Assembly (NCBI GenBank): GCA_903889565.1
Contig: CAISYC010000058.1
Coordinates: 21,177 to 85,176, forward strand
Reading direction: 5' to 3'
DNA length: 64,000 bases
From: an uncultured beta proteobacterium
Lineage (GTDB): Bacteria; Pseudomonadota; Gammaproteobacteria; Burkholderiales; SG8-41
The notes beneath the pieces are model-generated. The model saw nothing but the letters and a program-made list of their open reading frames with translations, did not search any database and had not been told where the DNA came from. Numbering within the stretch: position 1 is the first letter of the stretch; the number at the start of each line of letters is the position of its first letter. The position numbers and the translations under genes are program-made. This document shows positions 26,108 through 35,904 of this stretch, one piece after another.

Positions 26108-27784
26108 CTACTGGTCCATTACCGCAAACGCCCATACCGAGCCGCCGCGCGGAATGTTTTTGAGTTCGCCCGCCATCCGGATCTGATTGACGCCGCCGAG
26201 ACCCGACTGAATCACCACATACTGGCGGCCCTTGAAGGTGAACGTGATCGGCTGCGCGTTGATGCCGGAGCCGGTCTGGAACTGCCACAGCGTCTTGCCG
26301 GTATCGATGTCGAGCGCCTGGAATTCGCCGGTTTCCTTGCCGGTGAACAGCAGGCCGCCGGCGCTCGCCAGTACCGCGGCGTAATTCGGAATGTCGTAGA
26401 TCGGCGCACGCCACTTCGGCGCGCCCGACAGCGGGTCGATCGCCTCGACGTGGGCAACCGGCTCGCCGGCGACCTGCGGCACGCGCTTGTTCTCGACGCC
26501 GACGTAACGCTGGCCGGGCTTGAATTCAGCGGGTATGAAGCGGTAGGTGTGCGCAATGTGCATCGTGTTGGCGTAGAGCAGCCCGGTTTCAGGATTGAAC
26601 GCCGCGTGCGGCCAGTTCTTCGCGCCCCACGGGCTCGGCCACACCTCGACCGTTTCGCCCGCGCGCACGCGCTTGGATACTTCGGATTCGACCGGCCGGC
26701 CGGTGGCCATATCGACATGCGTCGCCCACGTTACCTTTTCGAAGGGCTTCGCCGACAGCAGCTTGCCGTTGACGCGATCGAGTACGTAGAGAAAGCCGTT
26801 GCGGTTCATCTGCATGACGACCTTGCGCTTGGCGCCTTCGACGGCGATGTCGGCAAGTATCATTTCCCAGTTCGCATCCCAGTCGTACATCTCGTTGGGC
26901 GAGAACTGGTAGTGCCAGACGATCTCGCCGGTCTTCGGCCGGAACGCGAGCACCGATGCGGTGTAGAGATTGTCGCCGGGCCGCGTCTGCGGATTCCACG
27001 GGCCGGCGTTGCCGGTGCCCCAGTAGACGAGATCGAGTTCCGGGTCGTACGAGCCGGTGATCCAGGTCGAACCGCCGCCGTGCAGATAGGCGTCGCCGGC
27101 GGGCCACGTTTCATTGCCCTTTTCGCCGGGCCCCGGCACCGTGTAACGCCGCCACAATTGCTTGCCCGTGTCCGGGTCCCAGCCGTCGAGCCACAGGCGC
27201 GTGCCGAATTCGGCGCCCGACATGCCGGTGATCAGCACGCCGTTGGCGACCAGCGGCGCGCCGGTGATGGTAAAGCCCTCCTTCCAGTCGGCCGCCTTCT
27301 GCCGCCACAATTCCTTGCCGGTCTTCTGGTCGAGCGCGATGACGAACGCATCGAGCGTGCCGCGAAACAGTTTGCCGTTGTAGAGCGCCGGCCCCTTGTT
27401 GGATATGCCGCAGCAGACCACGCGCGGCGTCGCCGGATCCCATTCCACCGGGGTGCGCCACAACTGCTTGCCGGTTGCGATATCGATCGCCAGCGTTGCA
27501 TCGGCGTCGGTCACGTACATGACGCCGTTGTAGACGAGCGGCTGCCCCTGCTCGCCGTAGTTGCTGCCGGTCGATACGTTCCAGATCGGCACCAGCCGCT
27601 TTACCGTCTGCTTGTTGACCTGCTTGAGCGCGCTGTAGCGGTTCTGGTTGTAACCCATGCCGTAGGTCAGCACGTTTTCGGTGCTGCCGCCCTTGCCGTC
27701 GCTCTTCAGTTCGGCATCGGTTTGCGCGAACGCCGGCAACTGCATCGCCGCCAGGGTGATCGCCGTCAAAAATATTTTTTTCAT
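26108..27784 (-). CDS. PQQ-dependent alcohol dehydrogenase, lanthanide-type motif (copy 2)
   Basis: This 558-residue quinoprotein has a cleavable signal peptide ending AFAQ. The same sites appear: Cys124-Cys125, Glu192, Asn259, and Asp301-Trp-Asp303 in MYDWDAN, so a lanthanide ligand is predicted. It differs from the flanking copies in the start of the propeller (IWNVSTGSNYGEQGQP instead of ...ENDFGEQAQP) and in the AHTYRF loop, suggesting another substrate. It lies between copies 1 and 3 with 34-bp and 52-bp gaps, all on the minus strand, likely in one transcript. Confidence 0.93.
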   Translation of the reverse strand: MKKIFLTAITLAAMQLPAFAQTDAELKSDGKGGSTENVLTYGMGYNQNRYSALKQVNKQTVKRLVPIWNVSTGSNYGEQGQPLVYNGVMYVTDADATLAIDIATGKQLWRTPVEWDPATPRVVCCGISNKGPALYNGKLFRGTLDAFVIALDQKTGKELWRQKAADWKEGFTITGAPLVANGVLITGMSGAEFGTRLWLDGWDPDTGKQLWRRYTVPGPGEKGNETWPAGDAYLHGGGSTWITGSYDPELDLVYWGTGNAGPWNPQTRPGDNLYTASVLAFRPKTGEIVWHYQFSPNEMYDWDANWEMILADIAVEGAKRKVVMQMNRNGFLYVLDRVNGKLLSAKPFEKVTWATHVDMATGRPVESEVSKRVRAGETVEVWPSPWGAKNWPHAAFNPETGLLYANTMHIAHTYRFIPAEFKPGQRYVGVENKRVPQVAGEPVAHVEAIDPLSGAPKWRAPIYDIPNYAAVLASAGGLLFTGKETGEFQALDIDTGKTLWQFQTGSGINAQPITFTFKGRQYVVIQSGLGGVNQIRMAGELKNIPRGGSVWAFAVMDQ

Positions 27785-27836
27785 GATTTCCGTTCCCTCT
27801 TAAAATCGTCCGCCTGCCGCGAGATGCCGCCCGGCG

Positions 27837-29510
27837 TTATTTGTCGAACAGCGCGAAGGTCCATACCGAACCGCCGACCGGCACGTCCTTCAATGCCGCG
27901 CGGTTGCGCGTGCCGTAAAGCCCGCCGAGGCCCGACAGCACCGTCAGGTACTGTTTGCCGTTGAGCGTCCAGGTAACCGGCATTGCGTTGATGCCCGAAC
28001 TGGTGCGGAACTCCCACAGCGTCTCACCGGTATCCGCATCGAGCGCGAAGAATTCGCCGGTGTGCTTGCCGCTGAACAGCAGGCCGCCGCCGGTGGCCAG
28101 CATCGCCGAGGCAATCTGGTAATCCTTCACCGGCACGCGCCATTTGGCCTGCGCGGTCAAGGGATCGATCGCCTCGATGTGACCGACGATGTCGCCAGGA
28201 TTGACCGGCGGATAGTTATTGTCGACGCCGACATAGCGCTGGCCGGCCTTGAACGGCACGAGATCGATCAGCTTGATCGTCGAGTAGCCGTGGTTGGTGT
28301 TTGCGTACAACAGGCCCGTGTTCGGATTGAACGCGGCGTGCGGCCAGTTCTTGGCGCCGCGCGTGCTCGGCCACATTTCAAACGGCTCACCGGCGCGGTA
28401 TTTTTTGGCGCCTTCCGACTCCACCGGACGACCGGTGGCCATATCAACATGAGTCGCCCAGGTGATCTTGCCATAGGCCTTGGCCGAAATAAGCTGGCCG
28501 TTGGTGCGATCGAGCACGTAGAGAAAGCCGTTGCGATTCATCTGCATCGCAACCTTGCGCAATTTGCCGCCGACATTGATGTCGGCGAGGATCACTTCCC
28601 ACACCGCATCCCAGTCATAGATGTCGTTCGGCGTGGCCTGGTAATGCCAGACGATCTCGCCGGTCTTCGGGCGCACCGCGATGATCGATGCGGTATACAG
28701 ATTGTCGCCCTTGCGCACCGACGGATTCCACGGCCCGCCGTTGCCGGTGCCCCAGTACATGAGGTCGAGTTCGGGATCGTAGGAGCCCGTCACCCAGGTG
28801 CTGCCGCCGCCGTGCAGATGCGCCTCGCGCGGCTCCCAGGTTTCGTAGCCCTTGTCGCCGGGTCCGGCCGTCGTGTAGCGGCGCCACAGATGCTTGCCCG
28901 TGTCCGGGTCCCAGCCGTCGAGAAAGCCGCGCACGCCGAACTCGGCGCCGGAAATGCCCGTCACCAGCACGCCGTTGGCAATCAGCGGCGCGACCGTCTG
29001 CGAATAGCCCTCTTTCCATTCGGCCGCCTTCTGTTTCCACAATTCCTTGCCGGTCTTCTGGTCGAGCGCGACGACAAACGCATTGAGCGTGGTGCGGAAA
29101 ACCTTGCCGTTATAGACGGCCACCCCCTTGTTGGACACGCCGCAGCAGACGACGCGCGGCACTTCCGGTTCGAAATTGACCGCCGTGCGCCAGAGCTGGC
29201 GGCCGCTCAGCGCATCGATCGCAACCGTCCATTTCGCATTGCTGACATACATGACGCCGTTGAAAACAATCGGCTGCGCCTGCTCGCCGAAATCGTTTTC
29301 GAGTCCGGCCGTCCACACCGGCACCAGCTTTTTCACGTTCGATTTGTTGATCTGCGCGAGCGGGCTGTAGCGGTTCTGCGCATAGCCCATGCCGTAGGTG
29401 AGCACGTTGTCGCTGTTGCGGCCGTCACTCTTCAGATCGGCGTCGGTCTGCGCATACGCGCCGCCGGCAAATGCCAACCCCAGCAGCAACGCTGTCGAAA
29501 TCGTCTTCAT
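27837..29510 (-). CDS. PQQ-dependent alcohol dehydrogenase, lanthanide-type motif (copy 3)
   Basis: This is a 557-residue exported quinoprotein, first of the three tandem copies. ATG 29510 is chosen over the upstream in-frame ATG because GGAGG lies 5 nt before it and a standard signal peptide follows (ending GGAYAQ). Active-site residues: Cys122-Cys123, Glu190, Asn257, Asp299 and Asp301 (IYDWDAV), matching the numbering of characterised XoxF. It is most similar to copy 1. It probably heads the operon running to the YVTN gene at 22491. Confidence 0.93.
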   Translation of the reverse strand: MKTISTALLLGLAFAGGAYAQTDADLKSDGRNSDNVLTYGMGYAQNRYSPLAQINKSNVKKLVPVWTAGLENDFGEQAQPIVFNGVMYVSNAKWTVAIDALSGRQLWRTAVNFEPEVPRVVCCGVSNKGVAVYNGKVFRTTLNAFVVALDQKTGKELWKQKAAEWKEGYSQTVAPLIANGVLVTGISGAEFGVRGFLDGWDPDTGKHLWRRYTTAGPGDKGYETWEPREAHLHGGGSTWVTGSYDPELDLMYWGTGNGGPWNPSVRKGDNLYTASIIAVRPKTGEIVWHYQATPNDIYDWDAVWEVILADINVGGKLRKVAMQMNRNGFLYVLDRTNGQLISAKAYGKITWATHVDMATGRPVESEGAKKYRAGEPFEMWPSTRGAKNWPHAAFNPNTGLLYANTNHGYSTIKLIDLVPFKAGQRYVGVDNNYPPVNPGDIVGHIEAIDPLTAQAKWRVPVKDYQIASAMLATGGGLLFSGKHTGEFFALDADTGETLWEFRTSSGINAMPVTWTLNGKQYLTVLSGLGGLYGTRNRAALKDVPVGGSVWTFALFDK

Positions 29511-29664
29511 TGGAACCTCCTCCGGTGTAGCCGCAAGCCGCGGCGTCATGGCGCCGGCCCGTCGATTGTTTTTGTTCTGGATGACGGCTAAATCTTAACA
29601 GTTACACCCGCGCCGCGCCAATGCGGCGATTTGCCGGCGAAGCCTGTTATCCAACTGAAACCGC

Positions 29665-31821
29665 CTAAAACCGGTAGGCCGCTCTCACGCCGGCCAGCCA
29701 GTTGCGGCCCGGCGCGCTTTCATAAAACTGGCTGGCGGACTGATTGACGATCAGCGACCCGACGTAGGCGCGATCGAGCAGATTGTCGATGCGCGCAAAT
29801 TCGGTGAGCGACCAGCCGCTGATGCTCTGCCGCGCAACCGCGCGCAGGTTCATGATGCCGTAGCCGCCCGCGTACGCCGCATTGACGTCGTTGGCGGCGA
29901 TGCTGCCGGCGGCGCGGCCTTCGAGCGCGAATTCAAGCGACTTGTCGCTCTTGCGCCACATAATTTCGGCAAACAAGCCCTGGTCCGGCACACCGGGAAT
30001 GCGGTTGCCGCTGACCACCGCGGTGGCGGTGCCGTTGACATTCAGCAGGCTGTAGGTTTCCACCACCTTTGCGCTCAGCCAGGTATAGGCGACGCTCGCC
30101 TGCAACTGCCACGGCAACTGCGTTTGCGCGCTGAGCTCGAGCCCCTGCCGCTCGGTTTTCGGCGCATTGGTGTAGGCGGTGCGGCCGCCGTTGCTGATGG
30201 CGACCACGATGTCGTTGGTGGTGACGGCATCGAACAGCGCGATGTTGGCCTGCGTCGTTGCCGACAATTCGCTCTTGAGGCCGACCTCGACCTGCCGCGT
30301 GCGCGCAGCCTGCAGGCCGATGTTGCCGGTGTTCGGGCCGGGCACCGTAAGCAGGCTCGACGGGCTGTAAAAAACCTGGTTCAGCGTCGGCGTATCGAAG
30401 CCGGTACCCAGCGACAAATAGACATTGGTCTTGTCCTGCAGGTAATACTGCAGCGACGCCATGCCGGTGGTTGCGCTGTAGCTATGGGTGCCGGGGCTCT
30501 GCGACGGCGTCAGATTGCTGAACGAACTGAGCAGGGTCTGCGACTGGCGCAGGCCCGCATTCAGTGCCAGCCGCTCGGCCGGCAGCCACTCCGCCTGCAC
30601 GAAGCCGTCGCGGCTGCGCGCCAGCATGCTGTAGTTCTGCGTCGCCGCGCCGGTGAGATTGCCGCCGGTATTCAGAAACGCGAGCCGGTGGTCGTCGTTT
30701 TCATTGCCCTCGATGCCGGTGACGACCTTGAACGGCATCCCGGCCAGCGTGCCCGTATGCAGCCAGTTGCCGTTGAGACCGAAGTAGTCGCGCTTCAGAT
30801 CAATCACGCCATTGGCCCCCGTCGCCAGATACTGCAGGGTATGGCGGTCGCCGTAATAGGGGGTGAGCGTCAGCGTATCGTTGCCGCCCAAACGCTGCGT
30901 CAGGATCAGCGCCCCCTGCGACTGGTCGACGCTCTTGCGCGCATTGAACGCAATCGAGTTGGTGCCGGCGCCGGCGGCGTAGGTTTGCAACTGCGCAGCG
31001 GTCAAGCCCAGCGGATCGAGCGCGCGCAGGCTGACGTCGTTGGCGACCACGGTAAGCGTTGTATCGGCGCCCAGCTTGAGGCCGAGCTTGACGTTGTCGT
31101 TCTGGCGGTCGGCATTGCTGTGATCGCGATAACCGCTGGTGTGCAGGGTGCCGGCATCGAGCACGTAATTCATGTTGCCCTGTTCGCCGTCGAACTTGAC
31201 GCCGTACTTGCGCTGACCGAAGGAACCGGCGGAAAAATACGGCGTCGCGTTGGCCCCCGGGCCGCCGTTCTCCGTAAACACATTGATGACGCCGCCGGCC
31301 GAATTGCCATACAGCGCCGAGAACGGACCGCGCATGACTTCGATGCGGTCGGCGGAGGCGAGATCGATGTGCGAGATCTGGCCCTGCCCATCGGCCATGG
31401 TGCCGGGGATGCCATCGACGTAGATCCTGATGCCGCGCGCACCGAAGGTTGAATTGGCGCCGAAGCCGCGCGAGGAAATCAGCAGATCCTGCGCATAGTT
31501 CTGGCGGTTCAGCGCGAAGATGCCGGGCGCGCGCGCCAGCGGTTCGGACAGATTCTGCTCGGGCTGACCGTCATGTATCTGCGATCCATTGACGACGTTG
31601 ATCGAGGCCGCCGTATCCATCACGCGCTGTTCGCTGCGGCTCGCCGAGGTCACCACCTCGTCGAGCAGGGCCGGCGTCTCCGCCGCCGCGACCGGCGGCG
31701 CCAGCGCGCCGGCGGCGCACAGCAGCAATATCAGGCCCCGGCACAACAACCTGTGCTCGCTCGTATTCAATCTGATCGTCCTCGTCGAAACCGCGCAACC
31801 GCCCGATTCTTTTAGTCTCAT
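29665..31821 (-). CDS. TonB-dependent outer-membrane receptor
   Basis: This outer-membrane receptor has about 718 residues, the signal peptide LLCRGLILLLCAAGALAPPVAAA and a plug domain starting LLDEVVTSASRSEQRVMD. The plug includes GFGANSTFGARGIRIYVDGIP and IEVMRGPFSALYGNSAGGVINVFT. A long beta-barrel ends in Phe (GVRAAYRF). It imports a metal chelate or other scarce ligand using TonB energy. It sits just upstream of three lanthanide-type PQQ enzymes on the same strand, so a lanthanophore is an attractive ligand, but this is only context. The start is uncertain (31863 is also in frame). No cobalamin riboswitch was found upstream. Confidence 0.9.
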   Translation of the reverse strand: MRLKESGGCAVSTRTIRLNTSEHRLLCRGLILLLCAAGALAPPVAAAETPALLDEVVTSASRSEQRVMDTAASINVVNGSQIHDGQPEQNLSEPLARAPGIFALNRQNYAQDLLISSRGFGANSTFGARGIRIYVDGIPGTMADGQGQISHIDLASADRIEVMRGPFSALYGNSAGGVINVFTENGGPGANATPYFSAGSFGQRKYGVKFDGEQGNMNYVLDAGTLHTSGYRDHSNADRQNDNVKLGLKLGADTTLTVVANDVSLRALDPLGLTAAQLQTYAAGAGTNSIAFNARKSVDQSQGALILTQRLGGNDTLTLTPYYGDRHTLQYLATGANGVIDLKRDYFGLNGNWLHTGTLAGMPFKVVTGIEGNENDDHRLAFLNTGGNLTGAATQNYSMLARSRDGFVQAEWLPAERLALNAGLRQSQTLLSSFSNLTPSQSPGTHSYSATTGMASLQYYLQDKTNVYLSLGTGFDTPTLNQVFYSPSSLLTVPGPNTGNIGLQAARTRQVEVGLKSELSATTQANIALFDAVTTNDIVVAISNGGRTAYTNAPKTERQGLELSAQTQLPWQLQASVAYTWLSAKVVETYSLLNVNGTATAVVSGNRIPGVPDQGLFAEIMWRKSDKSLEFALEGRAAGSIAANDVNAAYAGGYGIMNLRAVARQSISGWSLTEFARIDNLLDRAYVGSLIVNQSASQFYESAPGRNWLAGVRAAYRF

Positions 31822-32067
31822 CGTTCCACCGCGCCGGGCGGCCGCTGACAGATTGCGTTTCAACCCGCATCATAAACCCTTGCGGTCGCGCTGACAGCCG
31901 TCAACACATGCGAATATGGCCATGAGACCGGCAGGGGATTCGCCGGCGTTTGTAAGCCGGCGCCGACCGGCGCATACTCCGGAAAAAATCCTGCGCCTGC
32001 GGTTCCGCCCCTCGCAACCGGCTTACGCACGAGCGCATTCAATCGCAAAAGTACTGGAGGAGTGATC

Positions 32068-33732
32068 ATGTCGTCGATACGCAGCCTGCTTGCCGCAGGC
32101 TTGGTTCTGTTTTTTCTGCACGTTCCCGTAGCCGCCATCGCCGCGGATGCCGCGCCCGCCCTCACCGGCACCGTCAGTTCCGCCGAGGAAGGCGCGATGG
32201 AAGGCGTGCTGGTCAGCGCCAAAAAGTCGGGCTCCAACATCACCATCACCGTGGTCAGCGATGCGCAGGGCCGTTACCGCTTCCCGGCCTCAAAACTCGA
32301 GCCCGGCCAGTACGCGGTGCGCATCCGCGCCATCGGCTACGATCTCGACGGCCGCGTCAATGCCGACATTGCCGCGCAGAAAACCGTCACCGCCGATCTC
32401 AAACTGCGCCGCACGCTGGACCTCGCCGCGCAGATGTCGAATGCCGAATGGCTCTACAGCATGCCCGGCGAGCAGAAGCAGAAGAATACCCTGCTCGGCT
32501 GCGTCGGCTGCCACAGCCTCGAGCGCATCGTGCGCTCGAAGTACGACACCGACGGCTTTCTGGCAACCGTGCAGCGGATGTCAACGTATGCCAACCAAAC
32601 GACGCCGCTGCATCCGCAGAAGCGCCTGACCACGCGCAATACCGAACTCGTCGGCGAAGACCGCATCCGCGTGCAGCGCGCGCAGGCCGAATTTCTCGCC
32701 AGCATCAATCTGAGCCAGACGTCGAGCTGGGATTACGCGCTGAAGACCTTCCCGCGCCCCAAAGGCAAGGCGACGCAGGTCGTCTACACCGAATACGACC
32801 TGCCGCGCCCGACGATCGAGCCGCACGATGTGATTCTCGATGCGAACGGCATCGCCTGGTATTCGAATTTCGGCGAACAGAATTTCGGCAAGCTCGATCC
32901 GAAGACCGGCAAGGTCACCGAATTTGCGGTCCCCGAACTCAAAAAGGGCTCACCGCAGGGCGCGCTGTCGATTCGCGGCGATCGCGACGGCAACCTGTGG
33001 CTGGGCATGATGTATCAGGCGTCGGTGGCGAAATTCGATCCGAAGACCGAGAAATTCCAGACCTGGACGATTCCGGCCGATCTGAACGCGGACAACACCC
33101 AGCTCAACATGACCAGCCCGTGGAACATCGGCGTCGATGGCAAGCTGTGGCTGGAGAACAACGGCTTCGCCGGCGTGCACCGCATCGACCTGAAAACCGG
33201 CAAATGGGAGACCTTCGAGCCATTCAAGAAATCGCCGCAGGGCCACAACATCTACGACGTGATTTCCGATTCGCAGAACAACGCCTATTTCACCGACATC
33301 GGCTTCGAGCATATCGGCCGCGTCGATGCGAAAAGCGGCGAGATCACGATGTTCACGATACCGACCAAGGACTCGGGACCGCGCCGCGGCATGATGGACG
33401 CGCAGGACAGACTGTGGTTCGGCGAATACCGCGGCAATGCGGTGGGCATGTTCGACACCAAAACCCGCGAATTCAAGGAATGGAAACTGCCGACGCCGTG
33501 GACCAGCCCCTACGACGTGACGATCGACAAAAACCTCAATGCGTGGACCGGCTCGATGCTGAGCGACCGCATATCGCGTGTCGATACGAAGAGCGGTGAA
33601 ATCACCGACTACCTGTTGCCGCGCCAGACCAACATCCGGCGCGTGTTCGTGGACAACACGACGACCCCGGTGACCTTCTGGGTCGGCAGCAACCACGGCG
33701 CATCCATCATCAAGCTCGAAACGCTCGAGTAG
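32068..33732 (+). CDS. Exported protein: carboxypeptidase-regulatory domain + c-haem + Vgb-like propeller
   Basis: This 554-residue exported protein has a three-part design. Signal peptide (ending VAAIAA), then a carboxypeptidase-regulatory beta-sandwich (about 30-115; LTGTVSSAEEGAMEGVLVSAKK). Next is a single haem site CVGCH near residue 150. The rest is a virginiamycin-lyase-like propeller with DVILDANGIAWYSNFGEQNFGKLDP and NLWLGMMYQASVAKFDP type blades. It is not a simple Vgb lyase because of the haem segment. ATG 32068 is used (GGAGG at 7-nt spacing) over GTG 32062. It is divergent from the TonB receptor and may serve the quinoprotein cluster in electron transfer. Confidence 0.85.
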   Translation: MSSIRSLLAAGLVLFFLHVPVAAIAADAAPALTGTVSSAEEGAMEGVLVSAKKSGSNITITVVSDAQGRYRFPASKLEPGQYAVRIRAIGYDLDGRVNADIAAQKTVTADLKLRRTLDLAAQMSNAEWLYSMPGEQKQKNTLLGCVGCHSLERIVRSKYDTDGFLATVQRMSTYANQTTPLHPQKRLTTRNTELVGEDRIRVQRAQAEFLASINLSQTSSWDYALKTFPRPKGKATQVVYTEYDLPRPTIEPHDVILDANGIAWYSNFGEQNFGKLDPKTGKVTEFAVPELKKGSPQGALSIRGDRDGNLWLGMMYQASVAKFDPKTEKFQTWTIPADLNADNTQLNMTSPWNIGVDGKLWLENNGFAGVHRIDLKTGKWETFEPFKKSPQGHNIYDVISDSQNNAYFTDIGFEHIGRVDAKSGEITMFTIPTKDSGPRRGMMDAQDRLWFGEYRGNAVGMFDTKTREFKEWKLPTPWTSPYDVTIDKNLNAWTGSMLSDRISRVDTKSGEITDYLLPRQTNIRRVFVDNTTTPVTFWVGSNHGASIIKLETLE

Positions 33733-33828
33733 CCTGATGAATTGAAAAGGTTTGCCGGCCATGCGGCCGGCAAACCGCAACGCGCCCCGGCGCGCGGCGA
33801 TGGCGGACTGGAACGACAAACCTGTTCG

Positions 33829-34812
33829 CTATTTTTTTGCCAGCACTTCCAGATTGAGCACGTTGACCGGCGCGCCCGCCGCGTAGGCAAGAATCTGCTC
33901 GACGCCGCCGGCATAGACGCCTTCATAGCTGATTTTCTCGTTGTAGCCGAGATGCGGCGTGCACAACACGTTTTTCATTTTCAGCAGCGGATGATTGGCG
34001 CCGAGCACCGGCTCTTCTTCGAACACGTCGATCGCCGCAAACCCCGGCCGGCCCTTTTTCAATGCCTCGACCAGCGCGCCGTCCTCGATGATGGGCGCGC
34101 GGCTGGTGTTGACCAGCAAGGCGGTGGTCTTCATGCGCGCAAGGTCGGCGGCGGTGATGATGCCGCGCGTGGCGTCATTGGACAGAATGTGCAGGCTGAC
34201 GATATCGGAATTTTCAAAAAAGGCTTCGCGGCTCGCCGCGATTTCGAAACCTTCTTCTTTTGCCCTCGCGAGCGAACTTTCGCGCCCCCAGCAGACGACG
34301 TGCATGCCGAAAGCGCGGCCGACGCGCGCAACACCGCTGCCGATGCGGCCGAAGGAATAGATGCCCAGCGTGCTGCCGTGCAGACGTGTGCCGACGGTCG
34401 TGTGCCAGTGCCCCTGCTTCAACTGCTCGACTTCATAGGGCAGGTGGCGCAGCGAAGCGAGGATCAGCGCCCACGCCAGCTCGCCGGTGACGGTGTAGGG
34501 GCTCTTGCCTTCGTGGCCGCCCGCCGAAACCGGAATGCCGAGTTCGGTGCAGGCTTTGACATCAAGGTGACTGACATTGCGCCCGGTCTGGCTGATGAAT
34601 TTCAATTGCGGCAGCTGTTTGAGGATGTCGCGTGTGATGTTGACGCGCTGCTGCGTCAGCAACAGGATATCGAAGCCTTTGACCTGTTCGACCACACGCG
34701 CGGGATCGGTGTACGGGTCGTTGTAGATGACGACCTCGTGGCCGGCGAGTTTCGGAAAAGCGCGCGTCTTGCGCAGCGCGTCGGCGTAATCGTGTATGAC
34801 GGCGATTCTCAT
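33829..34812 (-). CDS. D-2-hydroxyacid dehydrogenase family protein
   Basis: This 327-residue cytoplasmic enzyme has the family's two-domain build. The NAD-binding fingerprint is GIYSFGRIGSGVARVGRAFG. The catalytic triad is visible as Arg in VNTSRAPI, Glu in DVFEEEP and His in CTPHLGY. It reduces 2-keto acids or oxidises D-2-hydroxy acids with NAD(H). ATG 34812 is preceded by GAGGA and is preferred over the further upstream in-frame ATG at 34872. It is divergent from a Bug gene at 34931, suggesting that the imported acid is its substrate. Confidence 0.92.
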   Translation of the reverse strand: MRIAVIHDYADALRKTRAFPKLAGHEVVIYNDPYTDPARVVEQVKGFDILLLTQQRVNITRDILKQLPQLKFISQTGRNVSHLDVKACTELGIPVSAGGHEGKSPYTVTGELAWALILASLRHLPYEVEQLKQGHWHTTVGTRLHGSTLGIYSFGRIGSGVARVGRAFGMHVVCWGRESSLARAKEEGFEIAASREAFFENSDIVSLHILSNDATRGIITAADLARMKTTALLVNTSRAPIIEDGALVEALKKGRPGFAAIDVFEEEPVLGANHPLLKMKNVLCTPHLGYNEKISYEGVYAGGVEQILAYAAGAPVNVLNLEVLAKK

Positions 34813-34930
34813 GTCAGCGTTCCTCGGGTGGCGGCGAGCGGCAAGCTTAGCGATGCCGTCGCACGCGGTCAAACCTGCGATGCGCCTGTGCTAGCATGAA
34901 TAAAAAACGCGCAACATCGGAGGAGCGCGC

Positions 34931-35890
34931 ATGGCTATTGTCCGCTGCATGATCCTGCTCGCCGCGATGCTGGCGGGCGCGCATGCGCAGAACTTTCCGT
35001 CGCGCCCGATCCGGCTGGTGATTCCGTTTTCACCGGGCGGCGCGACCGACGTGCCGGGCCGCCTCATCGCGCAAAAACTCGCCGACGCCTTCGGCCAGCA
35101 GATCATCGTCGATAACCGGCCGGGCGCCGGCAGCGCGATCGGCTCGGAGATCGTCGCCCGTGGCCAGCCCGACGGCTATACGCTGCTGCTGACCGGCACG
35201 CCGTTTGCCGTGATTGGCGCGCTCTATCCGCAACTCGCATTTGACCCGGCGCGCGATTTCGCGCCCGTCATGCAGGTCGCACTTGCGCCCAATGTGCTGG
35301 TGGTGCATCCGTCGCTGCCGGTGCGTTCGCTGAAAGAACTGATCGCGCTGGCGCGCGCACAACCGGGCGAGATCAATTACGCCTCCGGCGGCAGCGGCGG
35401 TGCGCAGCATCTGTTTGCGGCCCTCTTGACGAGCATGGCGAAGATCAATCTCACGCACATTCCGTACAAAGGCAGCGGGCCGGCCACCGCCGATCTGCTG
35501 GGCGGTCACGTCAAGGTCGGTCTGCCCGGCATCACCATCGTGATTCCGCACGCGAAAGCGGGCCGCCTCGTTCCGCTTGCGGTGACCAGCGCGAAACGCG
35601 CGCCGCAGATTCCCGAGGTGCCGACCATCGATGAAGCCGGCGTGCCGGGATATGACGCAGCAGTGTGGTTCGGCATTTTTGCGCCGCGCGGCACGCCCGC
35701 AGCGGTGATTGCGCGCCTGCACGCGGCGATCGAGCGCGTGGTCCGCCTGCCCGAGGTCGAGAACGGCTATCTTGCCTCCGGCAATCTCGCCGTCACTTCG
35801 ACGCCGCCGGAATTCGGCGCCTTCATCCGCAACGACATCGCAAAATGGAGCGCCGTTGTGCGCGAAGCAAAAATCCGGGGCGAGCAGTAA
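34931..35890 (+). CDS. Bug/TctC-family substrate-binding protein
   Basis: This periplasmic receptor has 319 residues; GGAGG precedes the ATG by 7 nt. Signal peptide ends AGAHAQ, followed by NFPSRPIRLVIPFSPGGATDVPGRL. Other hallmarks are THIPYKGSGPATADLLGG and PQIPEVPTIDEAGVPGYDA. It is divergent from the D-2-hydroxyacid dehydrogenase gene, and converges with an amidohydrolase gene. No permease genes are adjacent. Confidence 0.92.
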   Translation: MAIVRCMILLAAMLAGAHAQNFPSRPIRLVIPFSPGGATDVPGRLIAQKLADAFGQQIIVDNRPGAGSAIGSEIVARGQPDGYTLLLTGTPFAVIGALYPQLAFDPARDFAPVMQVALAPNVLVVHPSLPVRSLKELIALARAQPGEINYASGGSGGAQHLFAALLTSMAKINLTHIPYKGSGPATADLLGGHVKVGLPGITIVIPHAKAGRLVPLAVTSAKRAPQIPEVPTIDEAGVPGYDAAVWFGIFAPRGTPAAVIARLHAAIERVVRLPEVENGYLASGNLAVTSTPPEFGAFIRNDIAKWSAVVREAKIRGEQ

Positions 35891-35904
35891 ACGGGCAATG
35901 CGCC

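Noticed and set aside
25964..27964. A 666-codon plus-strand open frame
   Set aside because: Antisense shadow of two PQQ dehydrogenase genes.
31822..32067. Cobalamin or other riboswitch upstream of the TonB receptor
   Set aside because: No B12-box wording or conserved junction could be found; only GC-rich hairpins are present.
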